A DNA stretch of 64,000 nt. Origin: Blumeriella jaapii (Eukaryota; Ascomycota; Leotiomycetes; Helotiales; Drepanopezizaceae). The notes under the pieces were generated by a model. That model worked only from the letters and a program-made list of their open reading frames with translations. It was not told the DNA's origin and ran no database searches. Each line of letters starts with the position of its first letter. The first letter of the stretch is position 1. Positions 57,201 through 64,000 of the stretch are shown piece by piece. The stretch spans positions 620,001-684,000 of the forward strand of contig VWND01000067.1 of NCBI GenBank assembly GCA_009599575.1. Direction: 5' to 3'. Both the position numbers and the translations under genes were made by a program.

Positions 57201-57409
57201 AAAACATATTTTTAAATATCTTTTTTTCGTTGATTTAATAAAAAGCGCAAAATTCGGTTTGTTATTTTTTTTTTGTTATTTCGAGCTTTTTTTGCTCCGG
57301 CGAAAGCTTTTAAAACGTTATCGTAATTTAGCAGAAATTTATTATAATCAAAGCTTTTGCGAACGAATTTAGCTTTAATAAAATTTTCGTAATCGAATAA
57401 AAATTTGTT
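54244..57409 (-). pseudogene. D5 unidentified 3' ORF module
   Basis: Minus-strand copy of the D1 3' module (28672-31832). Collinear over its full length, including the 33 bp insert (here 31 bp, 56554-56584). Truncated at its N-terminal end near 57409, where sequence leading to element F begins. No additional domain becomes visible in this copy. Confidence 0.65.
56554..56584 (-). repeat. 33 bp insert in the D5 3' ORF (31 bp)
   Basis: ATTCGCGGTGCC...CGACGCGAAT; 2 bp shorter than its homologues, so out of frame here. Confidence 0.65.
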
Positions 57410-57427
57410 GCTAAATTAAGTGTCACG

Positions 57428-57610
57428 TGTTGCTCACATGACTGGTTGCCAAGACGACTAGTTCCCGAGTACCGTGCACGCCCCATAAGGGCGCATACCA
57501 TACCTAGAATACTACTACAAGTCAACCAACCCTATCGTATATGCATTTATTGCTTCTTCTGCCTACTAACTAATCAAGATACTAGCAATAAATTATAAGC
57601 CCCGGCAACA
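57428..57610 (+). repeat. Candidate 5' LTR of F
   Basis: TGTTGC at the start and GCAACA at the end, a 6 bp perfect inverted pair typical of copia LTR ends (TGTTG...CAACA). 183 bp. The sequence from 57421 (TGTCACG) could instead be the start; no second copy is in the window to decide. Confidence 0.5.
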
Positions 57611-57707
57611 AGTTTATTACATTTATCTTCGATATTCCGATTTCAGCGTATACGCGTAAGAAATAATCGAACTTTCGGCGCGAATAATCACGTCGAAAAC
57701 CGTCAAA

Positions 57708-58073
57708 ATGGCAGGCAACGCTAAAAAGCGCTTTGCTGCTGAAACTGCAAATGCAGCTAATAAAAAAGCTTTATTTTTTAGAAAAGCTGTAATTAAGGCG
57801 AATACTGCTTTAATTTTATTAAAAAGAACGATAGCAAAAAAGTCAGATAAGATAGCAAAAACCAATTCTGCCGGACTTTTATTTACTTCTGCTGCTGTAA
57901 CCTTTTTTAAATTATTTCCTTTTTTACTTTCCGATCTGCGATTTCAACTGGATAGTTCGGTGCGAACAATACTAAATATAAACATATTAGCAAAAGACTC
58001 CGATATTAACGAAAAAAAACAACCTTTTCTTACCCTATTAAAAAACGCTTCCAATTTCCTCGATCGCATTTAA
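57708..58073 (+). pseudogene. gag: F gag, N-terminal ORF
   Basis: 121 open codons from ATG (MAGNAKKRFAAETANAANKK...). Basic and Ala-rich at the start, then a hydrophobic stretch (LLFTSAAVTFFKLFPFLL). About 100 bp after the candidate LTR, as expected for gag. Decayed frames follow to 59210. Confidence 0.55.
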
Positions 58074-59079
58074 AAAGAAGGAGAAAACTCGCGTAACAGA
58101 TTTTTTATATTTTCGGAAATCGACGTTGATTATTTGAATATTCGAAAATCACAAACATCGAATTTCTTTTTTTAAAAATCACAAGACCTTGAGTTAAATT
58201 ACGATCAAGATTTTAAAAAAGATCTTTCCGAAAATTTTTTTTCATCTGGAAAATTATTTCCTTTTTTATTAAAACCTTTCGAATTTGCGCGCCCGCGCAA
58301 AATAGCTATAATTTTTATAAATTTTTTTAAAATTACAAAGCTAAAAAGCGCTGATAATTATTAATTATAAAAGGATAAGATTATATTTATCGCAAATACA
58401 AATCATTTGGCCAAGTTTTTGGATCCAAAGTCGAGGTTATATACTTCGGCTAAAATAAACGAATAAAATAAAAACCATTTCGCTGCTATATTTAAGATAT
58501 AGCAGGATTGGAATTCCGGTGATTTTTAAATGAAATTTATGATATTTGCGAATTGTAAGCCTGGCCTAAAAAAATATATTATTAGAAAAAAAACTGTTTT
58601 TAATATATAAAAGTTTTTATAATAATAATATAAGGATTTTGGAACAGTTCTGAAATACAACGCAATTTAAAACTACGTTATTATTAATTACGACGATTAC
58701 TTTTTATTCGAAAAGTTTATTCAAGCTTTCCGACTTTCTGTTACGAAGCTAAAAGCTTTAAATATCGCTCCATTTGTATAATAGAACTCAGTTATGTTTA
58801 TTGCCGTATATTTAGAAAAGTACGCTATATAGGCCGAACGCTAACGAATTTTACTTCGAACTTTTAAATTAAAATCTAAGATTATTTTTGAGAGTTTAAT
58901 TGAAAATATTATAAATAAAACTCGTACGAGCGAATTTATTAAAATTAACAATAATTAAGCCTTATATGGTAACAAGTTTAATTCTGCTATTAATAAAAAT
59001 AAAAGCGGAGGAAATAACTAAAATAACAACGCTAACGCTAATAAAAAAAATAATAATAACAAAGCAAAAAAAGACAATT

Positions 59080-59210
59080 CCAAGCCACTTTACGCTATTG
59101 CATGCAAATACTACAAGCAAAAAAAGCCTTGGCATAAGCATAACGATTGCTTCAAGATTAACAAAAAAAAGCGAAAGGCTTAGGAGAAGCGTATAAAAAA
59201 GAAATATACT
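59080..59210 (+). pseudogene. F nucleocapsid knuckle region
   Basis: Reads C-x2-Y-x6-H-x4-C at 59103-59150 (ACKYYKQKKPWHKHNDCFK), fitting the knuckle of fungal copia Gag with the second Cys changed to Tyr (TGC to TAC). A Lys-rich tail follows (KINKKKRKA). Confidence 0.6.
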
Positions 59211-59369
59211 GCTTTTAAAAAAACGTTAAAGAAAAAGTCTTTTGACGACGATAAAAAAAAAAGTGTTCGGTGGACTAATAGTTTTTATTAAATTGCCTCC
59301 TGACGTTATTACCTTTGAAAACATATCTTTCATAATATACACGGATTTTACTTTTTATTCGCTACAATT

Positions 59370-59410
59370 ATCAATTTATTATATTTGATTCGGGAAATTC
59401 GTTTTTTTCC
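59370..59410 (+). pseudogene. Possible F protease start
   Basis: FIIFDSGNS with DSG at 59387-59395, the expected place and motif for a copia protease. Only about 12 codons fit before the sequence changes character; weak. Confidence 0.35.
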
Positions 59411-60310
59411 GAATCTCGAAGAATCAGCTCGAAAGCTCGTCGCGTTCGCCGTGCAGCTTGCGAAATAATTTTTTTCGTTTTTTTTCGGTCGTCCGACGAT
59501 TACGACCACGACCACGACGAATTATATATTCGTTTTATAAACGCAATCTTACCGTTTTAATTGAATTTGCATTTCAAAAAAAAAAAGCAGACGAATATTT
59601 TTAACATTCGCTTTTTTTTTTCGTTTTAAAATACGAAGCGCGAATATTTATTATTGCAACGTCGGCTATTATCAGCCAGCTCGACGAAGCAAACCGACAG
59701 TTTTAAATACGCCGTAAAATATAAATACAATTCGCAATCGCTGCCGATAGCGTCGTAAATTAGCAGAAAAAACCCGAAGCGCGATAATACGCCGAAAAGC
59801 TTGCAAAAGGCCTTATTTCTTTTTTGTAAATCCGCGCTTTTATTACTTTTTTCGCCGCTTCGCTAAATAGCATCGATTTTTTTTTTTTTGCTAAATTAAT
59901 TATTTAAGCAAACCGAGTTTTACGAAAAGTTTTAAAAACTTTAACAAATTTCGAAAAATTAAAATCGATTATCGTTAAAAAGCTATAATAATAAACGCGT
60001 CCGTTTATCAGCGGAATCTTACGCGTTTTTTTAAATTCGTTTATCGAAAACCAATTAGCAAAAGTTCGACAAAATTATCGCTTTTTAATTACGTCGGCGA
60101 AAAGCATTTTGCTAAACAAATTTAACACTTTTGTTTTTAAATAAAAAATCGCGAAGTTTATACCGAGCTTAACGAAAAACGCGATTAAAAATCTAACGCT
60201 TACGAAAATAAGCTAAGCTTTTTATTTAATCGATTTAAAAACCAAAATTTTTTTTATTATTTAAAAAAACGTCGAAGTTTTTCGCAAAATACTCGGAGCT
60301 ATCGTCGTAC
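59400..60310 (+). other. Unassigned region H
   Basis: No match seen to families A to G. Decayed but protein-like plus-strand frames: DDYDHDHDELYIRFINA near 59495, KSFKNFNKFRKIKIDYR near 59925 and NREVYTELNEK near 60150, each broken by stops. CpG-rich against an AT background, like other mutated elements here. Probably part of another retrotransposon (gag-like), cut on the right by D6. Confidence 0.4.
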
Positions 60311-60577
60311 TATAAAAGTAGGTAGGAAAACCAGACTAATACGGCCATATGTCGGTGGGTAAGATAGTCTAGGGAATCCCTAGAAAAGACTGAAAAAAGG
60401 AAAAAAAAAATGAATAAAAATATAAATTAAACTGCGTACCTATAATACTATCTAAAAGAGTGTTTTGCTTTTATATCTGTTAAAAGTAATTAATAGCAGG
60501 GGGTCTCGGAAGAATTTATGCTTCGATCATAGCTAAAACTACCAGCTTTTATTAATACAAAGTATTATCGTTTTATA
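60311..60577 (-). repeat. 3' LTR of D6
   Basis: 267 bp, on the plus strand TATAAAAGTAGG...CGTTTTATA. Lightly mutated toward its outer (left) end. Confidence 0.92.
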
Positions 60578-63500
60578 TTCTGTCCTAAATAATATACGTA
60601 ATCGTTTTTAACTACGACCAAAAAAAGATATAATTTTAATAAATATAATCTAGTTTATTTTATATAATTTAAAAACCAATTATTTAAAAACCGAACTTTT
60701 TAGCTTTTATATTCCTTTAGTTTTCTAATTCGTTTTTGATCTTTTCGCTGTTGGCTTCTGCGAAAAAATAGCGTTTCGCTTATCGTTTAAATCATTTTGT
60801 TTATTCTGCTTTTTTAAAAAATGGCTCGATAAAATATCAGTCGAAATATCGTTTAAATTTACGAACGTTCTGATCGCTTTTTCGTCGATAATATTATTAA
60901 ACGTCGCCGCGACGAATGCTTTTTACGATTTTTCTCCGTAGATAATAAATTCCAGCTTCTGAACGTAGTTTTACGTTTTGTAAAAAACGTTAAAAAGTCT
61001 TATATTAAAATTATAAAAATAATCGACTAGTTCGTTGTAATTAAAACCGATTAACGCTTTTGCTTCGCGTAAAACTAATAGGTCGGATTACGGTTGTTTA
61101 TCGACGAATACTTTTAAAAAAGCTTCGAAACCTATAAAAAAAATTATTCTACGGAATAGTTCGGAAATAATCGTTTGCAATCGAAACCATCGAAAATGCT
61201 ATGATTGCTTTCGTCGCAGTACAAACAATATTAAATAATTTATCGAAGCGTCGTTTTCGAAATAGTTTTATACTTTTGCGTCGTATAATTATTCGAATAA
61301 ATTAGCATCGCGCCGTCGGTTTTTTAAATTTTAAATCTGACGAAAACCTTTTGCTTAGTCGAAAAGCTGACAGAAATTATTTTATTTTTTATTTCGTAAT
61401 TTTCGATTTCGTAATCCGATGAAATAACCGAGGCCATTGCTTTAGACGCGCTGAAATATAAAAAAGCTAAGCTTTTTTAAATAATTTTAATTAACTTAGC
61501 GTCGTAATATAATTGCAAATAAGCTTCGATTATTTCCGAATTATATGCGAATGCAAGCAGAACGTAATAATCGAAAATAGCGTCGGTAAAGTTTTCGATC
61601 TTTTCCTTTTTTTAAAAATCGGCGATATCGAATTTTGTAACTGTAATACGGTCGGAGCCAGCAAAACCTAAAGCGATCGGAACGTTAAAATATGCTACGA
61701 AGCGGCAGTTTCCAAAGTTCCGAATAATCAAAGCAGCGAAATAAAAGCCGGAATGCATTTTAAAAACTTATTAAATAAAATTATAAAGCATATTAGCGAA
61801 AAAAGCTATAAGCGCTTTTTAAGTTTTAATTAATCGGAAATAATATTTATATATAGCTACTTTTTTTTTATAAAATACAATAATAACTTGTTTTTTTCGT
61901 TATAAAATTCTACGTAATTAACGAATTCGCAGTTTAATTTAAATAAATTTTAAAATATTTTTTCGGTCGAAAAACCAAAAAAGTCGGCTTTTAGAAATAT
62001 TCGTTGCTTTTATTTTTTTACGTTTTAATCGAGCTTTATAATCGCGCTAAAAACTTTAGGATCTGCTTTAAAATTTGCGTAGCCCAAATAAGCTTTAATA
62101 CGCGTTTAAATAATTTTCGCAGTTTTTCGTCGAAATATAAATTAATTATTAAAATTAATTTCGAATACGTCGTAGTCCGAATTTTTAATAATAGCGAATC
62201 GATTAGCAAAATCGATAACGTTAATTTTTTTTATAATTAAATCGTAATACGCCGCGTAATAGCGTATATAAAAATAGCAGAATTTGCCGTTTTTTTTAAC
62301 GTTAACGTTATTCGTAAAAACGAAATTAAAAAATCGGAGTTTTTTAACGAAAAAAAATTCGAATAAAAACGGATTACCGTTTTTAAAAGTTTTTTTTATT
62401 TATTTTAGCGTATTATATTTGCAATTTTCCGAAAAAAATTTAATTTAGTTTTCGTTCGAAGCAAAAAAAAAAAGCTAACGGATTTATTTGGTTTTTATAT
62501 AAAAATATCGAAGTAAAATTTCTGAATCGTTTCGTCGTCGAAAGCGAAAGTTTTAAGCAAAATAATTTAATTTTATATTTTTTATATAATTTTTTTCGCG
62601 ATAATTTCGATATTTTTTTTCAGGCTTTTTCGATCGAATCGTATAATAATCGAAATCTTAAACGCTTTTATTAAAATCTAAAATATTAACGATAATAATA
62701 CGACGTTTTTAAACGTAGCAAACGTTTTTAATATTTGCGTATTTAATTTCGAAAAATCAGATTTAAAATCGTTTAAATCTTTTTTTTTCGGAATGCCGGC
62801 GTTTTTTAAATTTGATTTCGTAAAATCGTCGCGTTTTTTATTAATTAATTTAAAGCTTGTAATTCGGCGTCGATTTCCGGCTGTTTTTATTCGCGGTGCT
62901 TTTTTTGCTAGCGACGTAAATGGTTTTTTTTTTCAAACAAAAAAAGTTTCGAAAATATCGGCGCGCTTTTTTGCGTTTTTTGTTTTTATTTTTTCCGAAA
63001 TCGTTTTTATAAATATAATAGATTTTTTATATTCGAATAATCGATTGTTTGCCGTTACGCTTTTAATTTCGTTTTCGAATTCGTTTTCGATAATTAAAAA
63101 TAAAAATCGCCGAATTATTTTAACTGTTTTAAAAGTATTAATTATTATTGCGTATATTTTTTCGAATTAAACGAGAATAATATTAGCTTTTTCGTTTTTT
63201 TCGTCGTTGTAAATTTGAAATATCGGAATGGCGTCGTTTTTTTTTTTCGATATAAAAATGCCGTATTTGGCGACGCTTAGTTTTTTATTTTAAAAAAAAA
63301 TCAGATTTAAAATTTCGCAGCCGATTAAAACTTTTTTTAACGATTGCATAACGTCGTCGATCAGTTTGCAAACCGCTGTAAAAAAGCTTGTAAATCTGCG
63401 GGCTTTTAAATTATTAGCTTTTAAAATTTGCGTTTTAAAAATATAAGCGTTTAATATCCAAATTCTTTTTTTAATAAAAGTAATAATTTCGAAAAAGCGA

Positions 63501-63860
63501 GCGAAATGCCGAAATAAAATAACACCGGTAATTTTATTAAAAACGTATTTTTAAATATCTTTTTTTCGTTGATTTAATAAAAAGCGCAATATCCGATTTT
63601 TTTTTTTTTTTTTATTATTTCGAGCTTTTTTTGCTTCGGCGAAAGCTTTTAAAACGTTATCGTAATTCAGCAGAAATTTATCGTAATTAAAACTTTTGCG
63701 AATAAACTCAGCTTTAACGAATTTTTCGTAATCGAATAAAAATTCGTTAACGTTTTTAATTATTATATCGAATTGTTTTATAAATGTTTTTACGAAAGTT
63801 GTTTATTAATTTAAAATAGCGGCGTTGTATACTTGCTTAAATTCGAAAAAGTTGCGTATA
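60578..63860 (-). pseudogene. D6 unidentified 3' ORF module
   Basis: Third copy of the D 3' module; includes its N-terminal end, so it is the best partner for aligning D1. The plus-strand ORFs at 62004 and 62793 are antisense shadows. Same 33 bp insert at 62889-62921. Confidence 0.65.
62889..62921 (-). repeat. 33 bp insert in the D6 3' ORF
   Basis: ATTCGCGGTGC...GCGACGTAAAT, 33 bp, orthologous to 29488-29520. Confidence 0.65.
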
Positions 63861-64000
63861 ATAATTCCGTTTTAAAATAAATTAAAAATAAATTTAACAG
63901 ATTTAACAACGCCTTATTTAAAAAACGATATAATATCGATAAGTTTATTAATTAAAAAAAGTATATTATATTTGTTAAAAAGTAATTGAAAAAAAGTACG
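63861..64000 (-). other. D6 spacer upstream of its 3' module
   Basis: AT-rich, matches D1 28420-28570. No further signal. Confidence 0.5.

Larger units (their letters stand above)
57428..59400 (+). mobile_element. Ty1/copia fragment F
   Basis: Candidate LTR, gag with a knuckle of the C-x2-C-x6-H-x4-C type, and a possible protease start. The only copia-like element in the window. Its left flank (57410-57420) is not D sequence and its right end is not defined; no RT or IN is present. Its LTR is GC-richer than the surroundings and little mutated. Confidence 0.6.
60311..64000 (-). mobile_element. D element fragment D6 (3' LTR and 3' module)
   Basis: Minus-strand D copy: 3' LTR at 60311-60577, then the 3' module up to the right edge. 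Collinear with D1 28430-32099. The rest lies outside the window. Confidence 0.87.

Noticed and set aside
1..64000. tRNA and rRNA genes
   Set aside because: No cloverleaf, B-box pattern or rRNA-like sequence was noticed when reading both strands; not exhaustively scanned.

Overview
The window is a 64 kb block of AT-rich, transposon-only DNA that looks like a repeat compartment of a filamentous ascomycete (probably Pezizomycotina). The evidence is layered chromodomain-bearing Ty3/gypsy LTR retrotransposons and massive C-to-T / G-to-A decay of the repeat-induced point mutation (RIP) type. I see no host gene, rRNA, tRNA or CRISPR array. Every coding region is broken by stops (mostly Gln or Trp codons turned into stops) or frameshifts, so nothing here should make a complete protein. 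The species cannot be named from the sequence.

Seven element families or modules can be told apart; the names A to H are mine. A: chromovirus, LTR TGTTAC...GTAACA. B: chromovirus, 413 bp LTR TGTCAGG...CCTTACA. C: chromovirus, LTR TGTGACGA...TCGTCACA. D: large Ty3/gypsy element with 267 bp LTR TGTAAAA...TTTTACA, about 11.3 kb, with gag, PR, RT, RNase H and IN plus an unrecognised module of about 1,050 codons before its 3' LTR. F: a Ty1/copia fragment. G: a 2.1 kb LTR element encoding only Gag. H: an unassigned 0.9 kb stretch.

Layout: A1(-) 1-3556; C1(+) 3557-6218; C4(-) 6219-6901; D2(+) left scrap 6902-7007; D1(+) 7008-32099, which contains B(+) 10820-24643, which contains C2(+) 13549-20008; D2(+) right part 32100-36424; A2(+) 36425-43234 with a solo B LTR at 36672-37085 inside its 5' LTR; C3(-) 43235-48085; C5(+) 48086-49676; D3(+) 49677-53270 containing G(-) 50781-52862; C6(+) 53271-53714; two D LTRs and a D 3' part (-) 53715-57409; F(+) about 57428-59400; H 59400-60310; D6(-) 60311-64000. 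Target-site duplications support B (ATCCG), C2 (GATTC), G (GCTTT), the solo LTR (CTTTT) and, with 4 bp, D1 (GAAG/GAAA). The order of insertion D2, D1, B, C2 is therefore well supported.

The most unusual observations are four. (1) A 33 bp insert with ATTCGCG...CGCGAAT ends recurs at five element positions in families C and D, in both orientations and without breaking the reading frame. (2) RIP-like mutations spare the outer ends of each inserted element and strengthen inward, which is visible by comparing the two LTRs of one element. (3) CpG sites are spared by the mutational process. (4) Family D carries an unknown extra ORF where env would sit. None of these was tested by search or computation; they come from reading and hand-aligning the window.
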